Assembly (NCBI GenBank): GCA_002336805.1
Contig: DDEZ01000002.1
Span: 124,001-188,000, forward strand
From: Bacteroidetes bacterium UBA1941
Lineage (GTDB): Bacteria > Bacteroidota > Bacteroidia > Chitinophagales > LD1
Direction: 5' to 3'
DNA length: 64,000 bases
How positions within the stretch are numbered: the first letter of the stretch is position 1; each line of letters opens with the position of its first letter. The notes beneath the pieces were generated by a model. It was not told the DNA's origin and made no database searches. It worked only from the letters and a program-made list of their open reading frames with translations. A program made the position numbers and the translations under genes. This document shows, piece after piece, positions 16,707-26,174 of this stretch.

Positions 16707-17345
16707 ATGCCAGAGCCACTAGACCCTACCGGTATAGACACCATCATCTTTGACCTCGGCAATGTGATCATAGACATAGACTATGACGTGATGATCGCCG
16801 CCTTCCGCCAGATCGCCGCGCGTGACTTCAGCCACCTCATCAGCTACACAGCGCAGGATGATCTCTTCAGCCAGTACGAGCGGGGCGATATCAGCTCCGA
16901 TCAGTTTCGTGCTGCCCTGCGCCCCTATCTGAGAGATGGCGTCACCGACGCAGAGATAGACACCGCGTGGAATGCGATCCTCTATCACTACCCGCCAGGC
17001 AAGCTGGAGCGGCTCACCGCGCTGCGCGCAAAATATAAAGTCTACGCCCTGAGCAATATCAATGACATACACCTGACGGACATAGACCGCTACATAAAGG
17101 CCAACTTTAATGCCGCTGATATGCGCAGCTACTTTCACCATGCCTACTACTCACACGAGCTCCGCAGCCGCAAGCCCGACCCCGCGATATACCGCGCCGT
17201 CATAGACCATGCCGGCATCGATCCGCAGCGCACATTATTCATAGATGACAAAAAGGAGAATACAGACGCCGCAGCAGCATTGGGTTTCCGGGTATACCAC
17301 CTCACAGACCGTGACGCACTGCTCACCCTCCTCTCCCGGTTCTAA
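16707..17345 (+). CDS. HAD-superfamily phosphatase
   Basis: A 212-residue HAD hydrolase. Motif I is TIIFDLGNVIIDIDYD near residue 10, in the FDLGNV form used by the YihX/glucose-1-phosphatase group. Motif II is YALSNINDIH near 115, motif III RSRKPDPAIY near 155, and motif IV TLFIDDKKENTDAA near 175. A helical cap lies between motifs I and II. It would remove phosphate from a small metabolite, but the substrate is not evident. The gene is monocistronic. Confidence 0.88.
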   Translation: MPEPLDPTGIDTIIFDLGNVIIDIDYDVMIAAFRQIAARDFSHLISYTAQDDLFSQYERGDISSDQFRAALRPYLRDGVTDAEIDTAWNAILYHYPPGKLERLTALRAKYKVYALSNINDIHLTDIDRYIKANFNAADMRSYFHHAYYSHELRSRKPDPAIYRAVIDHAGIDPQRTLFIDDKKENTDAAAALGFRVYHLTDRDALLTLLSRF

Positions 17346-17482
17346 AACAAAACTAGCTCAGAGCTAATCATTAAGGAAGCGGTAAGGAAGGAAGAAAATA
17401 ACCTTAAAGGCCTTTGTATTTCCTTATCCCCTTTGCGTCTTTGCAAGAAATATATCTGGCAAAAGAGGAACAAAATTAAGAC
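17346..17482. other. Intergenic spacer with CTTTGCG-type repeat
   Basis: A spacer between two convergent genes. The string CCCCTTTGCGTCTTTGCAAG resembles that at about 2240-2265. No gene or clear hairpin terminator is seen. Confidence 0.35.
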
Positions 17483-18277
17483 TCAGATGACCGTATAAGC
17501 CGCTTGCTGCACCCAGCCCACCTTGCCGTCTGAGAGGCGGACCTTGGCCCACTCGCCCACATGGTCCAGCAGCTGCAGCTTGATGCCTTCGTGGATCATA
17601 AAGAGGTCTGTAGACGAGGCGTCAGGGGCACTCTTGATATACGCGCTCTCTGTAGTGAGGATGGCCTGGTCGGCACCATACTCCGCGCGGGACTGGGAGT
17701 ATGCCAGCGAGCCAAAGAAACCCGCACACAGCAGCAGCACCACACCCAGATAGAAACCCGCCCTGCGGATACTCTGTACAAAAAGGTAAGCTGCAAACCC
17801 TGCCAGCGCCAGCCATACACACACACCGCAGAGGATACCCCAAGTGCGGGACGAGCGCGACTCTACGAAGTGGTCCCAGCGCTGCACTATGGCCAGCTGC
17901 GGCACAGGTATGAGGCGGTCTACGGTTTTCTGGTTGGCCAGCTTGAGATTGTAGCGGATATCCTCATCTCCGGGTGCCAGGCGCAGGGCGCGCTCATAGC
18001 TCAGGATGGCCTGGCCCATGGCGCCCTTCTTATAGCTCGCGTTGCCGAGGTTATAGTAGATCTCTGCTGTTTTGTAGCCTTGTGTCAGGAGCTTATTATA
18101 GCCGGTAATGGCCAGGTCGTAGTCTTTGCTTTTGTAGGCAGTATTGGCCGCGTCAAAGAGCTGTGTGGATGTCTCCGCATAGGCTGCACTGCTGAGGCCG
18201 AGCGCACAGAGCAGCACCAGCACCATGCGGCTGAGCGACCATGATGGTCCATGTGCGTATGTCATGGCGTGTATCAT
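17483..18277 (-). CDS. batE: BatE: TPR and SH3 membrane protein
   Basis: The last gene of the Bat operon. It has a signal peptide (ending SSAAYA) and a tetratricopeptide region at about 40-110, with AEIYYNLGNASYKKG and AILSYERALRLAPGDEDIRYNL. Two membrane helices follow around 145-195. A C-terminal bacterial SH3 domain comes last, ending EWAKVRLSDGKVGWVQ. This is the BatE layout. Bat proteins in Bacteroides and Leptospira have been linked to oxidative stress, with disputed effect. Its ATG overlaps the batD stop as ATGA, so translation is coupled. Confidence 0.88.
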   Translation of the reverse strand: MIHAMTYAHGPSWSLSRMVLVLLCALGLSSAAYAETSTQLFDAANTAYKSKDYDLAITGYNKLLTQGYKTAEIYYNLGNASYKKGAMGQAILSYERALRLAPGDEDIRYNLKLANQKTVDRLIPVPQLAIVQRWDHFVESRSSRTWGILCGVCVWLALAGFAAYLFVQSIRRAGFYLGVVLLLCAGFFGSLAYSQSRAEYGADQAILTTESAYIKSAPDASSTDLFMIHEGIKLQLLDHVGEWAKVRLSDGKVGWVQQAAYTVI

Positions 18278-20172
18278 TTGATCTCGTCCTCCAGGTCTGC
18301 TATCAGCTCTAAGGCTGCGTTATAGTTCTGCTTCATCTCATCTCCTGCACCCACCGGCGAGTAGAGGGCCAGCTCGCAGGTGTGGATCAGCGCCTTTAGC
18401 TTGGCTATGGTCTCGGGTTTCACATTTTTGGCCAGGAGCTTTTCTTCTACGTTATCCTTAGAGAGCTGCGAGAGGTCTATGTTCAGCTTATCGCCCAGGT
18501 AGCCCCACATAGCACGGCTCACCTCATCGTAGAACGGCTCCTTATTGCCTTTCGCCAGGTGCTTGTCTGCGGTAGAGAGGCGCTTCTTGGCCAGGCGTGT
18601 GGCACGGCGGCGCTTGGCACCTACGATGTCAGCAGCGAGGTCCTCCGTGCGGCGGCGCACAAAGAGCAGCCCAATAAAGGCAAAGAACGGTGTACCCACC
18701 AGACCGATAAATCCTACCGAGCCGAAGAATGGCGCTTGCTCCTTATCCAGCACAGCCTTCATTTTGATAAAGCGGATATCTGAGTGCAGCGCGGCCACGT
18801 CCTCCTTGCTCACCATAGCGGCGCCGGTGTTGGGATTCTGAGACGGTGCGCCGGTGATCTTCAGTGCCAGCTCGGGAGAGGTCTGTGTCACATATTTGCC
18901 CGCACCCGGATCGAAGAAGGAGAAAGAGGTGCCCGCTATCTTGTAGTCTCCCGGCTGGTGCGGGATCACGAGGTAGTCATACTGTATACTGCCGCTCATG
19001 CCACCATCTGTGTTGACCACATCGTCTTTTACCTTCGGGTCAAAGGTCTCAAAGCTCTCAGGGAATTGCGGCTTAGGCAGCTCGATGGTCTTCAGGTTGC
19101 CCACGCCGCTGATCTTTACTGTATAGGTGAGCGCATTGTCAGTCTTGCCTTCCTTGTCAGACAGTTTTACTTCATACTTGAAGCTGCCCACTGCGCCATT
19201 GTAGTCAGCAGGTTTGCCCGCAGCTGGCACATCCTTTACGTTGATGGTCACCGCGTTGCTGGATGTTTTGTAGGGCACGTTGGCGTACTCCGGCCCCCAG
19301 AATGAGCGGCCCACCTCTGCCTGCACGATCATATTCAGCTCTGCCGGTGTGATCTGCAGGGCACCCGCACGCTGCGGATAGAGATTGTACTTGATCAGGT
19401 CTGCCGCATAGTACCGCTGTCCGTTGTAGGTCTCTATACGCTCTTTGATCTGCTTGTTATTCATCACCTCCTGGCTCCAGAAGCCATCAAAAGAAGGTGC
19501 CTTCGTCGGCGATACATTGCCGATGTTCATTTTGAAGTAGATCTTGATCGTAGCTGTGATGCGCTCGCCTATGTAGACATTATTGCGGTCGGTCTCCATG
19601 CGCACGATCACGTTGTCTCGTATGGCTTTGTCTATATCGGCATTGGACTTTTGTGGCTGCTCATGCATCTGTTGCATTTGCTGCATCTGCTGCTGCATCT
19701 GTTGCTGCATCGCAGCAAAGGGATCATCATCATCGTCAAACGGGTTGAACGGGTCCCGCCTGCGGCGCTGCTGCTGCTGCACAGGTCCGGTCACAGTGAT
19801 GGTCAGTTCATTGGACTCCATCGTGGCGCCCTCTATGCTGGCTTTGGCTTTGCCTATTTTATAGACTCCCTCTTTCTTGGGGTGTACGATATAGGAGTAG
19901 ATCACAGACTGGCTCATGTGGCCATTCATGATCTGTACCTGCTGTGTAGGATTGGGCCCGCTCAGTATCTGAAAGTCACCACCGATACCCGGATCGATGC
20001 TTTTGGCGCTGCCATTTTCTACCGTGAAGTCCACCTGAAAGTTCTGGTTGATCCCCACCGAGCCAGGCGCAGATGCAGAGAACCTCACCTGAGCCGACAG
20101 GCTCATACCCATCAGCACAAACAGGCTGACCCATAGCAGGCCTTTGTATCCTATGTGGCGGCTTTCTTTCAC
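18274..20172 (-). CDS. batD: BatD: oxygen-tolerance-type beta-rich membrane protein
   Basis: A 632-residue BatD protein. A signal peptide ends at SLSAQ. Several Ig-like beta domains follow, with FSASAPGSVGINQNFQVDFTV-type strands repeated. A low-complexity Gln/Met run covers about 155-175 (QQQMQQQMQQMQQ). One C-terminal membrane helix lies near 500 (FIGLVGTPFFAFIGLLF), then a basic cytoplasmic domain. It is presumed to act with BatA and BatB at the membrane. The spacer to batC is 102 bases, longer than elsewhere in the operon. The precise role is unknown. Confidence 0.9.
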   Translation of the reverse strand: MKESRHIGYKGLLWVSLFVLMGMSLSAQVRFSASAPGSVGINQNFQVDFTVENGSAKSIDPGIGGDFQILSGPNPTQQVQIMNGHMSQSVIYSYIVHPKKEGVYKIGKAKASIEGATMESNELTITVTGPVQQQQRRRRDPFNPFDDDDDPFAAMQQQMQQQMQQMQQMHEQPQKSNADIDKAIRDNVIVRMETDRNNVYIGERITATIKIYFKMNIGNVSPTKAPSFDGFWSQEVMNNKQIKERIETYNGQRYYAADLIKYNLYPQRAGALQITPAELNMIVQAEVGRSFWGPEYANVPYKTSSNAVTINVKDVPAAGKPADYNGAVGSFKYEVKLSDKEGKTDNALTYTVKISGVGNLKTIELPKPQFPESFETFDPKVKDDVVNTDGGMSGSIQYDYLVIPHQPGDYKIAGTSFSFFDPGAGKYVTQTSPELALKITGAPSQNPNTGAAMVSKEDVAALHSDIRFIKMKAVLDKEQAPFFGSVGFIGLVGTPFFAFIGLLFVRRRTEDLAADIVGAKRRRATRLAKKRLSTADKHLAKGNKEPFYDEVSRAMWGYLGDKLNIDLSQLSKDNVEEKLLAKNVKPETIAKLKALIHTCELALYSPVGAGDEMKQNYNAALELIADLEDEIK

Positions 20173-20274
20173 ACTGCAAAATTGAAGTAAGGATAGACAA
20201 AACTCAAGAGAGGCTGCGGTTTGTTAAGGATTTTTGACAAGTGGGCGTTTTGCCATCCGAGCGATAGCGAGTGA

Positions 20275-21096
20275 TCACCAATCCTTCTCTACCTGCACCT
20301 CCACAGGCTTAGCAGCTTTCTTCTGCATTTTGTCCTGTGCCTTTTGCTCTTCGGCTTTCAGCGCTTCGAGTAGTTTCTCAGCCTGCTCTTTAGTGAGTTT
20401 AGGCTCCTGTCCGGGCTTCGGTTGCTGTTTGTCTTTATCTCCCTTACCCTGCTGATCTTTGTCTTTTTGACCTTTGTCGTCTTTCTTTTCTTTATCGCCC
20501 TTGCCCTGCTGGTCTTTTTTGTCCTGGTCTTTGTTATCCTTATTCTGGTCCTTGTTGTCTTTGTTCTTATTGTTCTTGTTCTGCTGGTTTTGCTGCTGCT
20601 CTTTGCGCAGCTTGGCATTGGCATAGGCCATATTGTAGCGGGTGTCGCGGTCTTCGGGGTTGAGCTTGAGCGCTTGCTTGTAGGCGTCTACAGCCTTCTC
20701 ATATTCCTCTTTGTCCAGCTGTGCATTGCCGAGGTTGTGATAGGCTTGCGCCTTTTGCTTTGGGTCCTTGGCCGTCTTGGCAAACTGCTCAAACTGTGCG
20801 ATGGCATCGTCATATCGTTTCTGCTTGTAGATCGCATCGCCGAGGTTAAAGACCGCTTCAGGAAAGTTGTTCTTCTTCTCCAGCGCTTTCTTGTAGGCAG
20901 CTTCTGCATCGGCGTATTTGCCCTTGGTAAAGAGCTTATTACCGTCACGGGTCAGGCCGCGCTCCTCCTGTGCAGAGGCCGAGAGAGCGACCACGGCAAA
21001 CAGCATAACACAGCTGAACCGCAGAGGCGAAGAGGCGAAGAGGGATGCTGCAATGCGACGGACGCAAGGGGTGATATGTGAAATGCGCGCGGTCAT
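20275..21096 (-). CDS. batC: BatC: TPR protein with a long charged tail
   Basis: A 273-residue periplasmic protein. The N-terminus is unusually long and basic before the signal core (MLFAVVALSASAQ at residue 31). That leader is encoded by a CGAAGAGG-type repeat, but the ATGA overlap with batB supports the start at 21096. TPR units cover about 45-160, for example AVFNLGDAIYKQKRYDDAIAQF and AYHNLGNAQLDKEEYEKAV. Residues about 170-235 are a low-complexity run of Lys, Asp, Gln and Asn. Such tails are usual in BatC. It lies between batB and batD. Confidence 0.88.
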   Translation of the reverse strand: MTARISHITPCVRRIAASLFASSPLRFSCVMLFAVVALSASAQEERGLTRDGNKLFTKGKYADAEAAYKKALEKKNNFPEAVFNLGDAIYKQKRYDDAIAQFEQFAKTAKDPKQKAQAYHNLGNAQLDKEEYEKAVDAYKQALKLNPEDRDTRYNMAYANAKLRKEQQQNQQNKNNKNKDNKDQNKDNKDQDKKDQQGKGDKEKKDDKGQKDKDQQGKGDKDKQQPKPGQEPKLTKEQAEKLLEALKAEEQKAQDKMQKKAAKPVEVQVEKDW

Positions 21097-22103
21097 ATCT
21101 TCAGCTTTTCAAACAGCCTGCTGCGGCGCTCGCTGAGCATAAACTCTGCTATGAGCAGCAGCGCAGCCGCTATGAGGAAATATTGAAACTTGTCGTCATA
21201 CTCGGTGAAGACCACATCGTCGATCTCCTTGCTAGTGATGCGGCCCAGCTCCTTAAATATCGCATCGATCTCATCCTTACCGTTGCCGAGTATCAGCGCC
21301 TTGCCATTGCCCTTAGCAGCGTAGCTGCGCATGGCCTCGATGTTTACTTTGGAGAGCACGATGTTATTCTCCGCATCGCGCTTGTAGTCGCCATTGGCCA
21401 GCGGTATAGGGGAGCCTTTATCCGTACCCACAGCTATGGTGAAGACCTTGATGCCGTTCTTGGCGGCTTCTTCCAGCGCCTCTTCTACACCCGGCTCATT
21501 GTCCTCGCCGTCAGAGATGATGATGAGGGCCTTAGACTTGTTATCGCCTTTGGCGAAAGACTCATTGGCCAGCTCGATGGCCTGGCCTATATTGGTACCC
21601 TGCGTAGGTACGCTCTCGGTACTCACAGAGCGCAGGTAGAGCTTCACGGCGCTATAGTCTACAGACAGCGGCATCTGGAGGTAAGCACGACCCGCAAAGA
21701 TGACCATTGCAAAGCGGTCATTCTTGAGTTGGTCTACGAAGTTTGAGATAAAGTTCTTGGCGCGGGCCAGGCGGTTAGGCTGTATATCCTGGGCCAGCAT
21801 ACTACGTGATACGTCCAGCGCTACGACCACATCTATACCATTGCGCTTTACCTTCTCCTGCTTGGTGCCTATCTGTGGATTGGCTATGGCTATCACCAGG
21901 CAGGTGTACGCCAACGCGAGCAGCACAAACTTGATGACCTGCTTGCCGTCAGAAAAATCCGGGATCAGCTGGTACACCAGAGACTTGCTGCCAAAGCGCT
22001 CTATACTTTTCTTGCGCCATACAGTAAAGTATATGAACAGCAGCAGTACGGGTACTAACAGGACCAGTAACAGCAAATACTCTATATGTTCAAACCTAAA
22101 CAT
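21093..22103 (-). CDS. batB: BatB: von Willebrand A domain membrane protein
   Basis: A 336-residue inner-membrane protein. Two N-terminal membrane helices (around 8-27 and 60-80) precede a VWA domain with the metal site VVALDVSRSMLAQD, TNIGQAIELA as the Thr-bearing loop, and IISDGEDNEPG as the Asp loop. A last helix lies near 315 (YFLIAAALLLIAEF). It follows batA without a gap. MoxR-family chaperones of this operon are thought to act on VWA partners such as this one. Confidence 0.92.
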   Translation of the reverse strand: MFRFEHIEYLLLLVLLVPVLLLFIYFTVWRKKSIERFGSKSLVYQLIPDFSDGKQVIKFVLLALAYTCLVIAIANPQIGTKQEKVKRNGIDVVVALDVSRSMLAQDIQPNRLARAKNFISNFVDQLKNDRFAMVIFAGRAYLQMPLSVDYSAVKLYLRSVSTESVPTQGTNIGQAIELANESFAKGDNKSKALIIISDGEDNEPGVEEALEEAAKNGIKVFTIAVGTDKGSPIPLANGDYKRDAENNIVLSKVNIEAMRSYAAKGNGKALILGNGKDEIDAIFKELGRITSKEIDDVVFTEYDDKFQYFLIAAALLLIAEFMLSERRSRLFEKLKI

Positions 22104-23111
22104 CTATGGAATGCTTCTTAATACAGTGTAACGTAAAACCCACTCGATCAAAAGCAGCGCCGCAGCGATCAAAGCAAAAAGATGGAACTTCTCCGTCTTG
22201 TGTGTCCAGGCAGATACGTTGATCTTGGTCTTCTCCAGCTTATCTATCTGTGCGAAGATCTCCTTGAGGCTCTTATTGTCGGTAGAGCGGTAGTATTTGC
22301 CACCGGTCTTATCGGCTATGGTGCGCAGCAGCGGCTCATCTATCTGCACCTCTGCGTAGTCGAATATCAGGCCATTAGGCCCCATCGCTACAGGCGTCAG
22401 CGCCTGACCGTTCTTGCCTACACCTATCGTATAGCAGCGCACGCCAAACTGCACCGCTATATCTGCTGCCATGCGGGGATCTATGATGCCTCGGTTATTG
22501 ACACCGTCCGTCATCAGGATCACGACCTTAGTCTTGCTCTCGCTGTCCTTTAGGCGCTGTACGGCGGTAGAGAGGCCCATGCCGATGGCAGTACCATCCT
22601 CCAGGATGCCGTTCTTGATGTCCTTCAGCTGATTCTTGACTATGACATGATCTATGGTGACCGGGCACTGCGTGAAGCTCTCTCCGGCAAAGACCACAAG
22701 ACCGATCCGGTCATGCGGGCGGCCCTCTACGAAGTCCAGGGCCACACTCTTGGCTGCCTCCAGACGGTTAGGTTTGAAGTCCTGAGAGAGCATGGAGGTA
22801 GAGACGTCCATGGCCATCACGATGTCTATGCCCTCGGTGCTGGACTTGCTCTCGTCATAGCTGCTCTGCGGCCGCGCCAGCGCTACGAGCAGGAAGCCTA
22901 GCGAGAGGATGCGCAGCAGTGGCGCATACTTTTTCAGCACGCCCTTGACAGGGGACTGAAAACCCTTGAATGCCGATGTGTCAGAGAAGGTCAGCGTAGG
23001 ATACTGTTTCCGCTGGCGCAGGTACCACCACACGATGGCCAGGATGGCTACTACCGGTATCAGCCAGAGTACCCACCGATTGGCAAAGGTGATATGTGAC
23101 AGGTGAAGCAT
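22104..23111 (-). CDS. batA: BatA: von Willebrand A domain membrane protein
   Basis: A 335-residue paralogue of batB, with the same topology: two N-terminal helices, a VWA domain (metal site IVMAMDVSTSMLSQD, GTAIGMGLSTA, LMTDGVNNRG), and a final helix around FHLFALIAAALLLIEWV. It abuts batB directly and follows the previous gene after one base, so all are likely one transcript. VWA domains bind partner proteins through the metal site; the partners here are unknown but probably BatB/BatD. Confidence 0.92.
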   Translation of the reverse strand: MLHLSHITFANRWVLWLIPVVAILAIVWWYLRQRKQYPTLTFSDTSAFKGFQSPVKGVLKKYAPLLRILSLGFLLVALARPQSSYDESKSSTEGIDIVMAMDVSTSMLSQDFKPNRLEAAKSVALDFVEGRPHDRIGLVVFAGESFTQCPVTIDHVIVKNQLKDIKNGILEDGTAIGMGLSTAVQRLKDSESKTKVVILMTDGVNNRGIIDPRMAADIAVQFGVRCYTIGVGKNGQALTPVAMGPNGLIFDYAEVQIDEPLLRTIADKTGGKYYRSTDNKSLKEIFAQIDKLEKTKINVSAWTHKTEKFHLFALIAAALLLIEWVLRYTVLRSIP

Positions 23112-23112
23112 C

Positions 23113-24228
23113 CTATTTCTTCTTCTTAGTGTTAGTTTTCTTCTGTGCCTCAGCTGCAGCAGGGGTCACATCTATCTGCCGGGTCTGCTCTACGAAGGCT
23201 GCAGCGTTCTGCATACTGCGCATATTCTCGTCAGGTGCCGGGTTCATCTTGGCAAACTTGACAAAGTCTGCCAGGCGCAGTGTCTCCATGAGGCGGCTGC
23301 GGGCATCGAGGCTGATATTGAGCCTGTCCAGCTCTAGCTGTATCTCCTCTGTAGTAGCCTCCAGTGCGTAGTAGTCATAGCGAAACTCAAGGTAGCTCCT
23401 AAGGATATCCGTCAGGCGTGAGTGGTAGAGCTTCACCTGGTCCTTCTGCCAGAGCTTCTCATCTTCCAGTTTCTTCAGCTCTTTGGCAGCCCAGATATGG
23501 GCAGGATCTTTAGGGCGCGGACGCGCTACCACTGGTGCCGGTTTCTTCTTATACCTGAGGTAAAGGATGATACCAACGATGATCGCAGCCAGCACCGCGA
23601 GCCCGATAGCTATCCAGCTGTAAAACTCATTCAGCTGATAGGGTACATTCAGAGGCGCTTTGATCGGTTTGATGGGCTTGGTGGTATCTACTGCCGGCTC
23701 GGATACGCGCAGCTCAAAGGCATTGGTATAGGTACTGTCTACTACACCCGTAGATTTATTGAGGTAGTATATCTTGAATGGGGTAAAGATGTACTGCCCG
23801 CCCTCGTAGGCCTGTATGGTCACATTCTGCGAGTAGATGGTACTATTACCGATCTTTGCAGTGTCTATCTTATCCTTCTTTACGATAGAGACCTTGCCGA
23901 TCGTATCTCCGGGAAAAGCTGGGAAGTCGACCACCATATCCGGCTGGGCATTGATCACCAGCTTCATATTAAAGTAGTCTCCGATCTCTGCTTTAGAGGA
24001 GTCACCCTTGAAGGTAGCACTGATCTGGGCGTGAGAGATAAAGGAAGCAAAAAGCAAGAAGCAAGACAATATCAGCGTTCTGTAAGGTGTTTTTCGTAGA
24101 GTCAGGTCGCGACCTGACTCTACAGCGCTGTGGCGCCTAGCTGGTAGGGACAGGTCGCGACCTGTCCCTACAGATAGGAGCTGGCCTTGGCCACCAGAGA
24201 TATATGATATGTTATGTAGCGTTTTCAT
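23113..24228 (-). CDS. Bat-operon membrane protein with DUF4381-like end
   Basis: A 371-residue protein usual between DUF58 and batA in Bacteroidota. The exported N-terminal half is beta-rich (ISATFKGDSSKAEIGDYFNMKLV). A membrane helix lies near 205-225, and the cytoplasmic end is helical (WAAKELKKLEDEKLWQ), like DUF4381. Oddly, about 45 residues separate the start (MKTLHNISY) from the hydrophobic signal core (LILSCFLLFASFISHAQ). They are encoded by two perfect 28-bp palindromes inserted in frame. The start is fixed by overlap with the stop of the DUF58 gene (TAATG), so the export signal now sits far inside. Confidence 0.8.
   Translation of the reverse strand: MKTLHNISYISGGQGQLLSVGTGRDLSLPARRHSAVESGRDLTLRKTPYRTLILSCFLLFASFISHAQISATFKGDSSKAEIGDYFNMKLVINAQPDMVVDFPAFPGDTIGKVSIVKKDKIDTAKIGNSTIYSQNVTIQAYEGGQYIFTPFKIYYLNKSTGVVDSTYTNAFELRVSEPAVDTTKPIKPIKAPLNVPYQLNEFYSWIAIGLAVLAAIIVGIILYLRYKKKPAPVVARPRPKDPAHIWAAKELKKLEDEKLWQKDQVKLYHSRLTDILRSYLEFRYDYYALEATTEEIQLELDRLNISLDARSRLMETLRLADFVKFAKMNPAPDENMRSMQNAAAFVEQTRQIDVTPAAAEAQKKTNTKKKK
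24096..24171. repeat. Two perfect 28-bp palindromes inside a coding region
   Basis: Palindrome 1 is 24096-24123, with arms GTAGAGTCAGGTCG and its exact complement. Palindrome 2 is 24144-24171, with arms GTAGGGACAGGTCG and its complement. Both share the core CAGGTCGCGACCTG and are 20 bases apart. They lie in frame just after the start of the Bat-operon gene at 23113-24228. Confidence 0.92.
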
Positions 24229-25154
24229 TACCGCTTGATCTCCCTTTCTTTAAACATCTTCATGAGCGCGGTCACATAGTTGGCCGTGGTATCGATGCTT
24301 ACGAACTGTGCACCGGCTTTGCCGAAAGTGACTTTGTTCTTCACCTGCTGCTCGTCAAACAGCTTTTGTATCTGGGTGCGTAGCCGCTTGTCAGAGGTAT
24401 CTGCAAAAAACTCTGCGCCAGACTCGGCATCCTGTATGAGCACTGTGCCCACGTCTTCCAGCAGACGTTCCCGTTTGTCATAAACCTGTATGCCTATGAA
24501 GTCATGCTTCCTGGCGGCGATACTCAGCTCCTTCTGGATGTCTTTGCCACCCATAAAGTCTGATATCATAAAGGCGATCGCTTTCTTCTTGCTCACATTA
24601 TTAAAGTACTTCAGCGCCTCGGCCAGGTCCGTGCCGCGCTCCTGAGACTCAAAGCTGTCTATCTCAGAGATGATCCGCATGATGTGCGACTTGCCCTTCT
24701 TGGCCGGAATGAACTTCTCCACCTTATCACTGAAGAAGATGACGCCTACCTTATCATTATTGGTAATGGCTGAGAATGCCAGGATACCGCTGATGATCTC
24801 GATGATCTCTTTCTTAAACTCCGTCTGCGTGCCAAACATGGTAGACCGGCTCACGTCTATGATCAGCATCAGCGTCTGCTCGCGCTCTTCTTCAAATACC
24901 TTGATGAAAGGCTTATTGGCGCGGGCTGTCACATTCCAGTCTATAGATCGGATATCATCGCCAAACTGGTACTCACGCACCTCGCTAAAAGAGATACCAC
25001 GCCCCTTGAAGGCAGAGTGATAGCTACCAGAGAAAACCTGCGCGGAAAGCTTCCTCGTCTTTATTTCAATACGACGAAGTTTCTTGCGGCGTTCACTCTG
25101 TGCGGTATCTGCAGCCTGCGCTTTGTCAGACTTTATTTGAAGGGACTTTGCCAT
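24228..25154 (-). CDS. DUF58 family protein of the MoxR-Bat operon
   Basis: A 308-residue cytosolic protein with a VWA-like fold. The DUF58 signature covers about 50-85: HSAFKGRGISFSEVREYQFG and DDIRSIDWNVTARANKPFIK. A metal-site-like block follows at LMLIIDVSRSTMFGT. It follows moxR by six bases and overlaps the next gene by one base. DUF58 proteins always accompany MoxR ATPases and are thought to be their partners, but the molecular job is not settled. Confidence 0.92.
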   Translation of the reverse strand: MAKSLQIKSDKAQAADTAQSERRKKLRRIEIKTRKLSAQVFSGSYHSAFKGRGISFSEVREYQFGDDIRSIDWNVTARANKPFIKVFEEEREQTLMLIIDVSRSTMFGTQTEFKKEIIEIISGILAFSAITNNDKVGVIFFSDKVEKFIPAKKGKSHIMRIISEIDSFESQERGTDLAEALKYFNNVSKKKAIAFMISDFMGGKDIQKELSIAARKHDFIGIQVYDKRERLLEDVGTVLIQDAESGAEFFADTSDKRLRTQIQKLFDEQQVKNKVTFGKAGAQFVSIDTTANYVTALMKMFKEREIKR

Positions 25155-25160
25155 GATGGA

Positions 25161-26174
25161 CTATGGAACCTCAACAGCATTTAGAATATCGCTAATGATC
25201 TCTTCAGTAGTGACGTTCTCTGCTTCGGCTTCGTAAGTAAGGCCGATACGGTGGCGCAGCACATCGTAGCACACGGCACGCACATCCTCCGGTATCACAT
25301 AGCCGCGGCGCTTGATAAAGGCATAAGCCTTGGCAGCCAGGGCAAGGTTGATACTGGCGCGGGGAGAGCCGCCGTAGGTGATGAGTGGCTTTATCTTGCC
25401 TAGCTTGTAGTCCTCCGGACGGCGCGTAGCGAAAACGATGTCGAGTATGTAGCGCTCGATCTTCTCGTCCATATATACCTCACGGGTAGTACGGCGGGCA
25501 GAGACGAGGGCTTCTTTAGATATGACAGGGTTGATCTTTGGCGATTCGTAGGCCATATTCTGACGCATGATCAGTTGCTCTTCTTCTTTCTTGGGGTAGG
25601 TCACGACCACCTTTAGCATAAAGCGGTCTACCTGTGCCTCTGGCAGTGGGTAGGTACCTTCCTGCTCTATCGGGTTCTGTGTGGCCAGTACGAGAAACGG
25701 CTCCTCCAGCTTGAAGGTCTGGTCTCCGATGGTCACCTGGCGCTCCTGCATGGCTTCGAGCAGTGCGGACTGCACCTTGGCCGGGGCACGGTTGATCTCA
25801 TCTGCCAGGATGAAGTTGGAAAATACAGGACCCTTCTTGACGCTAAACTCGTGGTCCTTCGGGTTGTATATCATGGTACCGATCAGATCGGCAGGGAGCA
25901 GGTCCGGCGTGAACTGGATACGCGAGAAGCCCGCGTGTACCGCAGAGGCCAGCGACTTGATAGAGAGCGTCTTGGCCAGGCCGGGTACCCCCTCCAGGAG
26001 GATGTGGCCATTGGACAGCACAGCGAGCAGCAGGCGCTCTACCATGTACTTCTGGCCTACGACCACTTTGCCTAGCTCCATATTGAGCACGTCTATAAAG
26101 GCGCTCTCGCGGTTGATACGATCATTCAGAGACGCGATGTCTACAGATGATGAGGACGGTGTGATTACTTCCAT
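25161..26174 (-). CDS. moxR: MoxR-family AAA+ ATPase
   Basis: The first gene of the Bat operon, a 337-residue AAA+ ATPase of the MoxR/RavA branch. The P-loop is LLEGVPGLAKTLS near residue 58. Walker B and the following block are NFILADEINRAPAKVQSALLEAMQE, and sensor 1 is VLATQNPIEQEGTYPLPEAQ. These proteins act as chaperones that mature or activate protein complexes, commonly through VWA partners. Here DUF58, BatA and BatB are likely clients. No strong promoter was recognised in the spacer to 26332. Confidence 0.95.
   Translation of the reverse strand: MEVITPSSSSVDIASLNDRINRESAFIDVLNMELGKVVVGQKYMVERLLLAVLSNGHILLEGVPGLAKTLSIKSLASAVHAGFSRIQFTPDLLPADLIGTMIYNPKDHEFSVKKGPVFSNFILADEINRAPAKVQSALLEAMQERQVTIGDQTFKLEEPFLVLATQNPIEQEGTYPLPEAQVDRFMLKVVVTYPKKEEEQLIMRQNMAYESPKINPVISKEALVSARRTTREVYMDEKIERYILDIVFATRRPEDYKLGKIKPLITYGGSPRASINLALAAKAYAFIKRRGYVIPEDVRAVCYDVLRHRIGLTYEAEAENVTTEEIISDILNAVEVP

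Noticed and set aside
19660..19710. Trinucleotide-like repeat suggesting a mobile or unstable element
   Set aside because: It is the in-frame Gln/Met low-complexity run of BatD, a normal feature of this protein type.
18784..21746. Several plus-strand frames opposite batB, batC and batD
   Set aside because: The bat genes are in the normal operon order with overlaps. The opposing frames are low-complexity (poly Leu/Val) mirror images.
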